A stretch of 64,000 nt of DNA from positions 17,523,019 to 17,587,018 of the forward strand of contig CM064666.1 in assembly GCA_032717465.1 (NCBI GenBank). Reading direction: 5' to 3'. Positions 34,034 to 45,310 of the stretch are shown piece after piece; position 1 is the first letter of the stretch; each line of letters begins with the position of its first letter. The DNA is from Coenobita brevimanus (Eukaryota > Arthropoda > Malacostraca > Decapoda > Coenobitidae). The notes under the pieces are model-generated. The model ran no database searches. It saw nothing but the letters and a program-made list of their open reading frames with translations, and was not told the DNA's origin. The position numbers and the translations under genes are program-made.

Positions 34034-34250
34034 TTTACATTGAGTGACAAGCCTAATGGTTTCTTGTAAGCCAGGAAACATTTACAGCACTGGGTGGTAA
34101 CCATATAACCAATCCATATGTGTTCCCTACGTGTCAACAAGTGGGTTGGTGGAGGGTTAGTGCCCCTCCCCGTAAAACAACTAACTCGAAGACAAACGGC
34201 CACCCCTTACGGGATTATAGCGTCTGGCGATAGATAGATAGATAGATAGA
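34034..34250 (+). mobile_element. Internally deleted RTE (5' UTR fused to 3' end), copy 2
   Basis: The RTE 5' UTR ('gagtgacaagcctaatgg', 'caagtgggttggtggaggg', 'ttagtgcccctccccg', 'ctaactcgaagac') passes directly to the 3' terminus ('ggccaccccttacgggatta', 'gcgtctggcgatagatag'). The entire endonuclease-RT ORF is absent. The 5' part matches the start of the RTE at 51.7 kb, and the join matches the 2.1-kb copy. Confidence 0.75.
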
Positions 34251-34432
34251 TACGGGATTATGACGTCTGTCGATAGAAAGATACAATAGATACTGGATTA
34301 TGGTGTTTGGCAATAGATAGATAGATAGATGGATAGATACGGGATTATGGCGTCTGGCGATAGATAGATTGATAGATAGATGGATAGACATTGGATTATG
34401 GCGACTGGCGATAAATAGATAGAACGAATAAC
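34190..34432 (+). repeat. Tandemly reiterated RTE 3' termini
   Basis: The block 'cgggattatggcgtctggcg' plus GATA tail occurs about five times in a row (34,208; 34,255; 34,300; 34,350; 34,395), each with its own GATA run. It ends tail-to-tail against the antisense RTE that starts at 34,432. Confidence 0.8.
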
Positions 34433-34800
34433 TATCTATCTATCTATCTATTGCCAGACGCCTCAATCCTGCAAGGAGTGGCCACAAACAAATCGCCTCC
34501 ATGTCGCCCTGTCCCCCCGCCATTTCACTGCCCTGCTCCCAGCTCACACCCCTCTCTCTCATATACCTCTCAACTCCATCCCTTCATCTCATCCTTGGCC
34601 TCCCCCTCCCTCTCTCCCCCTCCACTTCACTCATATACACTCTCCTCGCCAGTCTCACTCTCCATCCGCTCCACATGACCAAACCACCTCAGTGTGTTTC
34701 TCCTAACGCTTCCTATCACTTCCCCATCCACACCACAACGCTCCTTCACTTCTTCATTTGTCAGTCTGTCTCTCCATGTAACTCCACATGCTCCTCTCAT
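34432..34800 (-). mobile_element. RTE LINE 3' fragment
   Basis: Antisense 3' UTR and C-terminal coding region (minus frame 34,854-34,627 includes MRGACGVTWRDRLTNEEVK and NTLRWFGHVERMESE). The upstream end is cut by LINE D at 34,801. Confidence 0.85.
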
Positions 34801-35095
34801 TTCTTTTTTTTTTTTTATGCATGGAAGAAGGAACCAAAGACCAGGAGCCCGCAAACAGTTCCTTCCAAGAAAAAAAAAAAATACAAAGGAGAGCCAAATT
34901 CAAGATCCGTTTATTTCGAGATGCCTGGATATACTGCGTCTGAAAGACTGGAAATCATAGGAAGTAGGAAATACAGACAGAGGGAGACAGTTCCAGAGTT
35001 GACCTGTTGCATGAATGAAGAGCTGCCCAAAGGATCCTAGTGAGATATACCACCTTCCCCTCCCTCTATAAAACAACGATAATAAATACAAGGAA
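34801..35095 (-). mobile_element. LINE D 3' fragment, poly(A)
   Basis: Minus frame 35,091-34,900 encodes the LINE D C-terminus (ATGQLWNCLPLSVFPTSYDF, RRSISRHLEINGS). The 3' UTR follows, ending 'ggttccttcttccatgcat' and a poly(A) run (T-run 34,805-34,816). It is inserted next to an RTE fragment. Confidence 0.85.
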
Positions 35096-35229
35096 ATTAT
35101 AGTATGTAAAGACAGCGAGGAAAACTATTTAGTGTGTGTTTGTTTATGTAGATGCATTTCTGATGGATTGATTAGTCTATAGGAGGTTGTTACATAAGAA
35201 GATGGAGGGTGAGCGGTTCTTCACATCCC

Positions 35230-35480
35230 TGTCTATCTATCTATCTATTGCCAGACGCCTTAATCCCACAAAGAGTGGCCTCAGACAAAACGCCTCCAAG
35301 TCGCTCTGTCACCCACCATTTGACTGCCCTCCTCTCATCTCACTCCCCCCTCCTTCATTTACCTCTCAACTCCATCCCTCCACCTCATCCTCGGTCCTCC
35401 CCCTCCCTCTCCCTCCCTCCACTTCACCTACATACACCCTCTTAGTCAGTCTTTCATTCTCCATTCTCTCCACCTGTCCA
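35230..35480 (-). mobile_element. RTE LINE 3' fragment
   Basis: TCTA tail complement, 'ttgccagacgccttaatccc', and the antisense C-terminal block, truncated at 35,480. Confidence 0.85.
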
Positions 35481-36364
35481 ATATGGCTTAAAGATACAGT
35501 AATACACAACTCTGTACGGTAAGTGTTATGCACAGCTTTGTTTTACTGTTTACATAGAACTATTCCTACTTGTTCTTATATATTTGCTTTAGAACTCAAT
35601 GTGGTTATACAGTGAAATATGTTATGTTGTAATTTCCTCCTCCTTGCTTTACTATCCTTATCCTTCAGCATGTAGAATTAGATCTCGTAGTCATAGTCTA
35701 CTCTGTAACAAGCAGCCTCGAAAGGATCATAGGGTCTGTTGCTGTTTGCTGTTCTTTGTATTCCTTTGTACTCCCTCTCTCTTCACTTACCTCCCTCCTG
35801 CCTAACATCCCTCTCTCCCTCTCCTTCCCACCCTCTCTGCCTCTCCTTCCCTCCCTCTCTGCCTCTCCTTTCCACCCTCTCTGCCTCTCCTTGCCACCTT
35901 AACGCTATCTTCGAGGGCGCTATGTAGCAGCATCCTCCCTCTTAACACTATCTTGGAGGGCGCGGGCTATGCATTATCTCCAGCTACCCCCCCCCCTCCT
36001 CTCCTCGGCTCTAAATGGGTAGCGTGTAATTTTTCCCACGTGCAGGTCCGTCGCTTATTTGTTTTTCCACATCAGCAGACGATTTCCACGGAGCGGCAAC
36101 CCTGTCAGCCTGTCTGTCTCTCCACGTAGCTCCACATTCCTCTCAGATAACTTATTTCCACACCACTTTTCACACTAATAAAGACGATTTGGCTCAACTG
36201 AAAGAACAGGCAGTATCAAAGAACTGATGAACAATATCCTGCCTTACCTTTGTTCATCTCGGCAAGATGGGCAAGCTGTTTAAACACTATCAACACTGAG
36301 AATAGACACACAGCTCGAGCGTCCTCCCCCTCCCACGGTTAGAGGGCGACTGACGGGATTCGAA
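35481..36364. other. No gene; RTE and fold-back scraps
   Basis: Mostly C/T-rich sequence (35,760-35,900). A piece of the 31.6-kb dispersed repeat lies at 36,035-36,105. An antisense RTE scrap ('ctgtctctccacgtagctcc') is at 36,108-36,175. Confidence 0.5.
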
Positions 36365-36600
36365 GCTTCTTCTTTTTTTTTTATGCAAGAAAGAAGGAAC
36401 CAAAGGCCAGGAGTCCGCAAACCGTTCCTTCCAAGAAAAAAAACAATACAGAAAAGAACCAAATTCAAGACCCGTTTATTTCGAGATGCCTGGACACACT
36501 GCGTTTGAAAGACTGGAGGTCATAGGAAGTAGGAAAGACAGACAAAGGGAGACAGTTCCAGAGTTGACCTGTTGCATAAATGAAGGACTGGGAGTAACGG
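36365..36600 (-). mobile_element. LINE D 3' fragment, poly(A)
   Basis: Same antisense block as 34.8 kb ('gcgtttgaaagactggagg', 'caaattcaagacccg', 'gaaggaaccaaaggccagg'), with a T-run at 36,373-36,382 marking the poly(A) end. Confidence 0.85.
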
Positions 36601-37769
36601 TTAACTCTTGTATTAGAAAGTTGGACGGTGTTTTAGGTTCGGCTTCCCGTCCCGTAAACGCCTAGCGTATAGCGGGGCTCTCTTTTGAGACCGGGGCTGA
36701 GACATACAAGAGAGAGGCAGGACACAAAAACTCCAGGCAACAACCTTACACGTGTATTGCTTAGTTGGACAGGGGAATAAATAGATGTTACAGGCACAAG
36801 TATACTGGGCGATTATAAACTCTTGTATCTAGATATGGTTAGTAGTATCTCGCAGGATACTGTTTTGGGTCACAGTGAATAGCACTTGAGGCAGAGTGCT
36901 CTTAATCAGGGAAGTCCAGGGTCACTATGCGTGTGGAGTTAAGGTTATTTCTCACTGGGGAGGGTGGTGTAAGGCACTGGGGTCTGACTATGGTTTTAGT
37001 ATTACGAGATAATCTCTGATGGTAGCGTATGTACTTTGTTAAACTCAACTCGAATTTTGCTCTTAAACAATTATCACTTACTCCACCACTTTGATATTAT
37101 TATTAAATGATTCTGTACACGGTTCACTGTATCTATTCTTTTCTCCAACACTTTGGTATTGTCACTGACTTCCACTAGAGGGTCTATTCACTGTTCTGCC
37201 TAGACACTGCTTGATCACTGACGATGCACAGTTATGGTCACTCCGGTGGTATCTGGCGCCAGGGGCGCGGGCAGAGGGGCAGCACAGCTCTGCCACTGAC
37301 GGGGCTGGGCACCACCAGGGGCCTCCGTACTCAGAGGGCACAGGATCACACACAGGGGCGTCCGTTCTCGTCCAGGGCTGTGGGTGGCGAAGGGTCCCGC
37401 GCTCTCAGGGCTGGGGACAGGAGTGCGGCCCTCAGGGCTGGGGCCAAACAATTGCCTGAATCGGTCGTTCAGGCTCCTTACAGAGGATGAGGACCTCCGC
37501 CGTCAAGGTGTGGGGAGTTCCCACCCGGGAGTTCTGAGGGCGGTGTGGGGTTCCCGAGGTCTGCGGTCCCCAGGGCTGGGCGGCGCCGACAGGAAGGGGC
37601 TGCGGCACTGGTCTGCATCAGAGTCCGTCAGATAGGTCTCCTCCAGAGCCAGTTGTAGGAAGCAGAGGCCGGGTGAGACTACAGGGCCTCTCCAATAGTC
37701 CTCTATGCCCAGGACTCCCTCTATGTCAGGGGTCAGGGAACAGGCATCAGTTTCAGGAAGCTACAAGCC

Positions 37770-37970
37770 GTCTCCTGCCATAGGGCCCGGCTACTGGCCG
37801 TGGCTTCCTGGGGGTGCAGCTACAGGCCATTGCCAAGGCCCGGCTACTGGCCGTGGCTTCCTGGGGGTGCGGCTACAGGCCATTGTCAAGGCCCGGCTAC
37901 TGGCCGTGGCTTCCTGGGGGTGCGGCTACAGGCCATTGCCAAGGCCCGGCTATTGGCCGTGGCCTGAGAG
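37770..37970. repeat. ~53-bp minisatellite
   Basis: About four units of 'ggcccggctactggccgtgg' plus 'cttcctgggggtgcggctac'. Confidence 0.85.
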
Positions 37971-37999
37971 AGTGCATGGCCGCCAGCAAACCCAGGGGC

Positions 38000-38745
38000 A
38001 CCTTTGGGCGGCTACAGGCTGTCTCCTTCAGGAGAAGTGTTGAGTGGCTACAGGCCGTCTCAAGGGGAACACCTTCGGAGCGGCTACTGGCCGTCTGACG
38101 AAGGCGGGAACGGCTACAGGCCGTCTCCTTCAGGAGGGGTGTTCGAGTGGCTACATGCCGTCTCGGGGAGAACATCAGAGTGGCTACAGGCCGTCTTCTG
38201 ACGAAGGCGAGAGCGGCTACAGGCCGTCTTCTTCAGGAGGGGTAAGTGGCTACAGGCCGTCTCCGGTGGAACATGTTCGAAGCAGCTACAGGCCGTCTGA
38301 CAAAGGCGGGAGCAGTTACAGGCTTTCTCCTGATTACCCTCAGAGCTACTACAGGCCATCTCCTTAGCGAGGGGTGAGCAGCTACAGGTCGTCTCAAGGA
38401 AGACACCTTCAGAGCGGCTACAGGCCGTCTCCTGATGAAGACGAGAGCAGCTACAGGCCGTCTTGTTCAGGAGGGGTAAATGGCTACAGGCCGTCTCCGG
38501 TGGAACACCTTCGAAGCAGCTACAGGCTGTCTGACGAAGGCGGGAGCAGCTACAGGCCTTCTCCTGATTACCCTCAGAGCGACTACAGGCCGTCTCCTTA
38601 GCAAGGGGCGAGCGGCTACAGGCCGTCTCAAGGAAGACACCTTCAGAGCGGCTACAGGCCGTCTCCTGACGAAGGCGGGAGCAGCTACAGGCTGTCTCCT
38701 TGGAACCCTCAGAGCGGCTACAGGCCGTCTCCTCAGCACAACAAG
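38000..38745. repeat. ~35-bp minisatellite, about 20 units
   Basis: The core 'cggctacaggccgtctcc' is followed by variable spacers ('tgacgaaggcgggag', 'ttcaggaggggt', 'aaggaagacaccttcagag'). Spacer types recur in the same order at 38,190-38,400 and 38,430-38,640, showing a higher-order duplication of about 240 bp. Confidence 0.85.
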
Positions 38746-38756
38746 CTTCCCCAAAC

Positions 38757-39366
38757 CTTGACCCGAGAAACAAGCCCACACCATGAGTGAATCAGGATGT
38801 TTAACTGTGTTTTCTACATACCGTGAGTCAAGTGGGTCACTACCTTTGCGTCGATACACACGTGCTCCTCTGTTACAGGTAACACTAAACGTTGCCTCAT
38901 CAGACCACAACACTGACAACCATTGCTCCTCACCCTAGTTTAGATATTTATTAGCAAAGGCAAGCCTATGAATTCTCTGGCTCTTGGTGAGAAGAGGCTT
39001 TTTCACAGGCCTATGACTTGTGTAACCAAGCTCATGCACCCTACGAGACACTGTTCTCACAGACACCTCACCAAACACTTCTGGGTTGCTCTCCTTAATT
39101 TTCCTTGCACTCACATGAGGATTAAACTCCACTGCACGTTTTAAAACATTAACAGACCTTGGGGAAGTTTTCCTAGGCCTACCAGACCTCGGTTTCTTTG
39201 TGGGAACTTCACCACTGTTTTCCAACCAAAACCACGCACACCAACGACGCATTGTCGATCGTGCCACACCAACCAATTCACTAATTTCCTTTGTCTGGTG
39301 GCCTGCCTCCTTTAGAGCAATGATCTGGGATATGATTTCACTCGATAGTTCACGGGTAGGTGCCAT
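38757..39366 (-). pseudogene. Tc1-like transposase, N-terminal two-thirds
   Basis: A cut-and-paste transposase. From the start codon at 39,366: a first helix-turn-helix (SEIISQIIALKEAGHQTKEI, ELVGVARSTMRRWCAWF), a GRPRKTSPRS linker (the GRPR-type AT-hook), and a second HTH (VSARKIKESN, VSVRTVSRRVHELGYTS). After LAFANKYLN comes an in-frame TAG at 38,935-38,937. The frame then continues: VLWSDEATFSV (first catalytic Asp) and KHPDSLMVWACFSGQGLG. It stops at GKLVVL where the minisatellite begins, so the second Asp and the last Asp/Glu of the DDE/D triad are missing. A single nonsense mutation plus truncation makes it inactive. Confidence 0.85.
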
Positions 39367-39641
39367 AACAAAGTGGTGAACCCCAAAACACTGCAGGACA
39401 CTCAGTAAAAGATGGCGCAATTTGAGAGGGACACGCGGTGGAGTTCCTCTCTCTCAGGCAGCCCGTGGGCGACTGAGGTGGGAACCAACCAGTGCGTCGG
39501 AAGGCCTCAGGCTACCATGACGTCGTGCTCGCAGTGCAAACTTGTGGCTCAATTTTTACCCCCAAAAATGGGTGATTCTTTTTTGGCCATAAGTATTGCG
39601 AGCCCAGCGGACAACGCTGAATAATTTTGACGAGTACTGTA
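38757..39641 (-). mobile_element. Tc1/mariner element, 3' half lost
   Basis: Its 5' terminus 'cagtactcgtcaaaattatt' starts at 39,639 with TA at 39,640-39,641, directly against RTE coding sequence. The other end is replaced by GC-rich minisatellite at 38,757. Confidence 0.75.
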
Positions 39642-40722
39642 GATAGGCAAGGTATGTGGAAGGTATTAAGAATATATGGAGTGGAGGAGAAATTGTTGAG
39701 TGCTGTGAAGAGTATGTACGAGGGAGCTAGGGCTACGGTGCGAGTGGATGGTGAGCTGAGTGAGTTCTTTGATCTCAATGTAGGACTGAAACAGGGTTGT
39801 GTGATGTCTCCAAGGCTGTTTAATAAATACATAGATGGGGTTGTAAAGGAGGTGCAAGGTAGGGCAGTGGATGTGGGGGTGGCTCTAATGAATGAGGGTG
39901 AGATTTGGAAGATTCCGGTGTTGCTGTTTGCTGATGATACAGTATTGTTGAGTGAAGATGAATGGGAGTTGCAAGGATTGGCGAATGAATTTGGGACAGT
40001 GTGTAGGAGGAGGAAGCTGAAAGTTAATGTAAACAAAAGTAAAGTTATGGTGTTTGAGAGGAATGAAGTCACAGAGTGTGCAGTGAGGTTGGATGGTGAG
40101 GATATGGAGAATGTGAGTGCATTCAAGTACTTGGGTAGTGTGATGAGTAAGGATGGAACTTTGGGGGATGAAGTGCATGAAAGGGTACAGCAGGGAAGGA
40201 AGGTTGTTGGTACACTGAAAGCAGTGATGAGAAATAGGGAGATGAGTATGGAAGTTAAGAAGTCACTGCATGATAGTATTGTGATCCCTACCCTGACGTA
40301 TGGACCTTGCAAGAGGGGAACAAGTCAAGAGTGAGAGCAGTGGAAATGAGTTACTTGAGAGGAGCATCTGGAGTGACGTGGAGGGACAGGTTGACGAATG
40401 AAAAAGTTAAGGAACGTTGTGGGGTGGATGTGGATGTGGTTGAGAAGATTAGGAGAAATACACTGAGGTGGTTTGGACATGTGAAGAGAATGGAAAATGA
40501 AAGACTGACTAAGAGGGTGTATGTAGGTGAGGTGGAGGGAGGGAGAGGGAGGGGTAGACCGAGGATGAGGTGGAGGGATGGAGTGGAGAGGTATATGAGG
40601 GAGGGGGGGGGTGAGTTGGGGGGAGGGTAGTCAAATGGTGGGTGACAGAGCAACTTGGAGGCGTTTTGTCTGCGGCCACCCTTTGCGGGATTAGGGCGTC
40701 GGGCTATAGATAGATAGATAGA
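39642..40722 (+). mobile_element. RTE LINE, 5' cut by Tc1 insertion
   Basis: The frame 39,627-40,334 starts within the RT (RQGMWKVLRIYGVEEKLL) and holds GLKQGCVMSPRLFNKYIDG and LLFADDTVLLSEDE. A roughly 13-bp deletion near 40,312 shifts to the frame at 40,307-40,630 with MSYLRGASGVTWRDRL, LRWFGHVKRMENERL and GRGRPRMRWRDGVERYM. The 3' UTR ends 'gtcgggctatagatag' with a GATA tail. The piece upstream of the Tc1 element is not found on its other side, so the locus was rearranged. Confidence 0.85.
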
Positions 40723-40904
40723 TAAGCTCGGATACTTTCTGAACAGATCTGGTATACCAGTGCACGTGGGTACTGATAGTGACAGCCAACAAATACTTTT
40801 TGAAATATTGAGGAAAATCAAAATGGTTGCCTCATGCCTGAAAATGCTAAATAAGAAAGTATTTGGCCATTTTTGACCAAACTCAGTGGAAATGTAGTGG
40901 GTCA

Positions 40905-40970
40905 TGAATGAACATGATTTACATAGTATGCATGACCTTGACCTTGATCTCAAGGTCACAGGTCAGAATC
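40905..40970. other. Cluster of AGGTCA-type half-sites
   Basis: 'tgaccttgaccttgatctc' continues to 'aaggtcacaggtca', giving two TGACCT/TGACCTT half-sites facing AGGTCA half-sites, the core bound by many nuclear receptors. It may equally be an inverted-repeat transposon scrap. Confidence 0.4.
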
Positions 40971-41087
40971 CTTAAAAAAGTTTGAGTCATACCCAATTCC
41001 CTTAATATTAAGTCTACAGTGATGATAAAAGTACTTCCATCTAGAATGTGGAGTAATATTGCATCAGCAATGTCAGAATTTTAGTTG

Positions 41088-41275
41088 TTGTTGTGGCCCA
41101 GGGATCAACTAGACATGGGGTGGACCGCTGCCTCTAGTTGCCATTCTGCACTCCATCATCTCCCTTTTAGGACATGGGGCGGGGAGGGTGGGGGGGGTGG
41201 GGGTTGAGTTCTGGGGTATCTGTATGACCAAGAGACTCAGTGGCATCGTGTGAAGGCCCTTGTCAGCACCAGAAA
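41088..41275. repeat. GTT-headed dispersed repeat, copy 1
   Basis: Begins 'gttgttgttgtggccc' and ends 'tgtgaaggcccttgtcagcacc'-like; a second copy lies at 42,588-42,825. Confidence 0.5.
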
Positions 41276-41339
41276 TTACTTAACGTTAAACTGTGCATCT
41301 AACCTCCTGCACCTCTTCTTAATACACGTAGTTCACATC

Positions 41340-41788
41340 TCATACCTACTGTATCCATAAATATCATCACTATCATCATCATCATCATCCAAACCCTATT
41401 TCCCACTAAAAAAATGGGGGAAGGGGGTATATACCAAAAAAGGAGAAGGAAAGTATGTAAGTGTGTTCTGAAAAAGAGGATTTAATGGCAAAGACCTTTC
41501 ATTACACCATGTATAAGACTGGACAATACAATATAATACAGACCAACAGGCAGTCAGTGTTGCCCTTTTCTATGCCGCATTTCTCTAACCCTTTCTATGT
41601 TACACTGCTTTGACCCTATATACTGTAAGTGTAGTCTTAGGATACAGTGAACTAATTTTACACATAATCATCATCATCCTAACCTCTTCTTCCCACCTAT
41701 GGATGGAGTGAGGGAAAAACGATAGACATAACTTATCTCAAAATAACTAAGAAATACCTTCCTTATTTTACATATAACTTATTCCATA

Positions 41789-41833
<45 letters not shown>

Positions 41834-41834
41834 C
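41340..41834. repeat. ATC and AAT microsatellites, possible family C scraps
   Basis: Short ATC runs followed by 'cccatttcccac'-type blocks at 41,365-41,415 and 41,665-41,715 resemble antisense family C 3' ends. (AAT)n at 41,792-41,834. Confidence 0.5.
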
Positions 41835-42455
41835 CAGGAATAGCTAGTCCTACATTACCTAACAAAAATCTGGTATTTTTATCACTCGATATCAAGTCCA
41901 GTGCATAGACTCGACCTTCTAAGAAATATATATATAATAAACTTTAGACAGAGAGAGAGAGAGAGATACACAGGTTATAAGTATCATCTTTGAAGAAACA
42001 GGACAGAAATACTGGAACACGTGGCTGATTGAGACAATATTTACTTTACATGATCTTCATTTTCTTTTCCTTTTTTTTACCAATTACTTTTGTCCTACAT
42101 GGGTTCATCTGATGCTACAGGAGGGAAACGTGCTTTTAGAAATGAAACTAACCTCATCTATCCATCCACAAGACACATTATGACGGGGATGAGATGTTTT
42201 GGTTGGGGATGAAGTAGAGCAATTCGTATACATTATAATCTCCTTAGGTCAGGTTAGACTGGGTTAGTTTAATTTCTAAAGATACATTTCTGACCACCTA
42301 CATCATCAAACCAACCCATACAGGACCAACACAAGCTGGCCAAGAAGGGAAGACTGCCTCCCAAAAGTAAAGCTAATAAAGTAAAAACTGACAGCAGATA
42401 TAATTTTATGCATAAAAGAAATATACAACACACACAAATGACAAGAGAGGTTTTA

Positions 42456-43392
42456 ATTTAGAAAGGACAAGGCTGGAATACTGTATTGATAATTACCTGT
42501 ACATTTCAAAATACAAAAACATAGAAAATATAAAAAAGCTATTACACTGATCTGAATTTACAAGAGGCCAGACTGAAAAATTATAAAGGCTGTTGTTGTT
42601 GCTGTTGTTGTCTGTGGGGGTGGTGGTAGTCGTCTGGCCTCAGGCTCATCTAAACGTGAACCCAGTCAAATGCAGGCTGGAGCTGCCCTTTCCCCACAGT
42701 CCACCATGTTCTCTTCAGGGGACAGAGAGGAAGCTAAAGGACATGAATAACCGGACAGTGGATCCACCCAGTTATATCAGTGCCACCACATGAAGGCACC
42801 CTCGCCAGCACCAAACAATAGTACAAAAAAATCCACAACAAAGGTATCTGACTCCATTTTTCATTGGGAAGAGACAAGAATGGGATTTCATAATAAAAGA
42901 ATGGAACACCAAGAGAGAAATATTAAAGTAAAAACATAATACAGTAATAAATAAAAAAATAAAGATCTGGCACCAGTTTAAATCTGAAAGAGACATAAAT
43001 ATAGGGGCAAAATATAGAGAAAATAAAATCTATAATGCAAAAAAAAAAATATTTAGAATTATCTGGCATTTGGTTCGAATTTAAAAGAAGCATGACTGGA
43101 AAAAAAAATGTTGAAACATTATAAAGAAAAAAAAATTATAACACATTAATTAAGAAACACTGGTATGAATTTGGAAGAATCAAGGCTGGATTATTTTGCG
43201 AGAAGAAATATCTGAAAGTACAAAATGAAGCAAAATATATATATATGTATCAACCAGGAATTAATTTTGGAAGAAATTTTAAAAGACTTTAAAGTATACA
43301 AATCTGCAACTTGAAAAATTATCTGGCACTGTTGTGAATCTGGAAAGCACAGAGTTGGAACAAGATATGGATAGAAAAATTTTAGGTTGGGA

Positions 43393-43443
<51 letters not shown>

Positions 43444-44100
43444 TCAAACTTCGAACAATATTTTAGACAACAGTATGAAATGAGAGAGGGAGAGAATCAA
43501 CCTTCGCACAATATTTTAGACACCAGTATGAATCTGGGATAGGCAAAGCTGTCTTCGAAAAATGCATCGATTATTCTGCTTAACACAAAAATTAAATAAA
43601 AAAATAAGGGTGACATACAAAGTCTACAGAACCACCATCCAATCAGTCTTCAATCCGTCGTGTACAAATCTGACAGAGTCCTAAGACACTGAATCCCTCC
43701 TTAGATCCGAACCAGCCAAAAGAACAGCCAGGATTTCAAAGTGGGTCATGGTGAAGTACAAAACAATGCAAAATAATTTCCACAACTTTGGCATGAACTT
43801 ATACCAGGCAAGGCTGAAAAAAATACATCCATAAATATTCAAAGATACACAAGAAAAATCTACTGAATTAAATGTTCAATGTCATACGAACTTAGAGGCA
43901 AGGATACAAAGGGTGCAAACGGTAAGTACAGAAAACGTATACAGTAATGCACACGAGTAAAAATGTATCGGTCTGAATTTCAATAATGGAGAGGTGGAAA
44001 AATTGCAGGTACAGAAATCTACAACACACACAAACAATTGCTATTACATCTGTGAGAGTTTTGAAGAGGCTAATTTGGATCACTTTGAAGTAAAATTCGA
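42456..44100. repeat. Ancient degenerate ~95-bp tandem repeat
   Basis: A motif like 'ctggcactggtatgaatttg' plus 'gaagaggcaaggctgg' recurs near 42,553, 42,967, 43,063, 43,158, 43,324, 43,510, 43,787 and 43,970, often 85-98 bp or a multiple apart. AT-rich decay and a (GA)n run (43,388-43,442) interrupt it. A GTT-headed repeat lies at 42,588-42,825. Confidence 0.5.
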
Positions 44101-45124
44101 AATAATTGAAAAAAATAACTCCCTTATTTCAAAACACCATCATCGTAATGGAGAAACAAATTATAAAATGAAAATGAAAATAATAATAATAATAATAATA
44201 ACAATAAATCAATGCTGGGACACTGTGATATGCGAAAAAATGAGTGTGACTAAAGCATGAAATGAGAAGAATGTGGTGGGGGGGAGGGGGAGAACAGCCA
44301 ATTCCAAGACGTAAACATTAACTTAGAACTGTAACCCCATAACAGGGAAAAATAAATGGGTATGATTATAAATTATGAGACGTTAAAAAAGAAAGGGGGG
44401 AGGGGCATCCAATTCTGAGACACCAGGATTAGTTTCAAAGACCAAGCTGTAACACCGTGACAGAGAAATAAATGGGTGCGGCTGTACTTGTGCAGTAGTA
44501 GCGTATAAGAGATAAGTATCGTATTCCTATTTTGGTGAGTCTGCTATGCTCCTTCCTTTGTGATTCACTCAGCACACTACACCTCAGTATCCTTAAGTAT
44601 GCTACTGGTGGAAACTATATCAATCTCAAATTATATAACCAGCATACATGCAAACATCAAGGTCAAATATGCAGTGTCAACCACAGACAGAAGAGGTGCA
44701 ACGGTCTCCCTGTGTCACCCAGAATAACGGACTAACTGTCGGCCAGATTCAGTAAAAATATATCATCACTTTTTTCTTCTGTCTACGCGCCCCTACACTG
44801 TCGTTTCCCAGGTGGTGACGGAGTGGGAGGAGCTGCCTGAAATTTCCTGAGTACATTTCTGTTTATTTTTATACCTCATTCATAAACTCCTGAAAGCTCT
44901 CAAATCTAAATAAATAAATTGTGCCCAGAGTAAACAGACCTGGGGTTGGATTCACAAGCTAAAAGAAAAAAATTACAATTGGTTCCCTACTGAAACTGAC
45001 ACTTAGTTTTGCAGGAGGAATGAAAGACATAAAATTACAACTGATTCCTTTTTGCAATGTGAACGAGAGACGTGGGAAAATTCTGCACTCTGTTTTTTTT
45101 GGCGTTAATTCACTTTTACTAGCA
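44101..45124. other. No gene seen
   Basis: AT-rich sequence. Two diverged blocks containing 'aataaatgggt' (44,350 and 44,467) resemble each other. No supported exon. Confidence 0.45.
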
Positions 45125-45310
45125 GGGGATTTTTGTCCTTTTGCGGCTCATTTCAGGTGGCTCAGTAGTATAGTAAGACAATACTATGACTCTACACTGT
45201 TTCCACAGCACTTTTCTTATGACTGACACTGTATTCTAGTGCTAATCTCTTGCCACAGCTCAGCAATTAAGATGGAGGGATGACAATTTTACACCCAGTC
45301 AATATGGAGA
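45125..45310 (-). mobile_element. MITE, ~216-bp family
   Basis: Reverse-oriented copy with 'cagcacttttcttatgactg' and 'cagctcagcaattaagatgg'. A partial relative in the other direction lies at 45,476-45,600 ('acactaatttggccc', 'cactacttcgtgaa'). Confidence 0.6.

Larger units (their letters stand above)
36640..38757. repeat. GC-rich dispersed repeat, copy 2
   Basis: Homologous at its left end to positions 1-400 and in the middle ('ctggggccaaacaattgcc') to about 670-900. Its right part is two minisatellites unlike those of copy 1. It stops exactly where the Tc1-like transposase is cut. Confidence 0.6.

Noticed and set aside
34212..34432. CRISPR-like or regulatory array
   Set aside because: Repeats are LINE 3' ends separated by GATA microsatellite, not unique spacers.
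38467..38779. ORF tail of Arg/Pro/Ala repeats fused to the Tc1 transposase
   Set aside because: It is the translation of the adjoining GC minisatellite, not transposase sequence.
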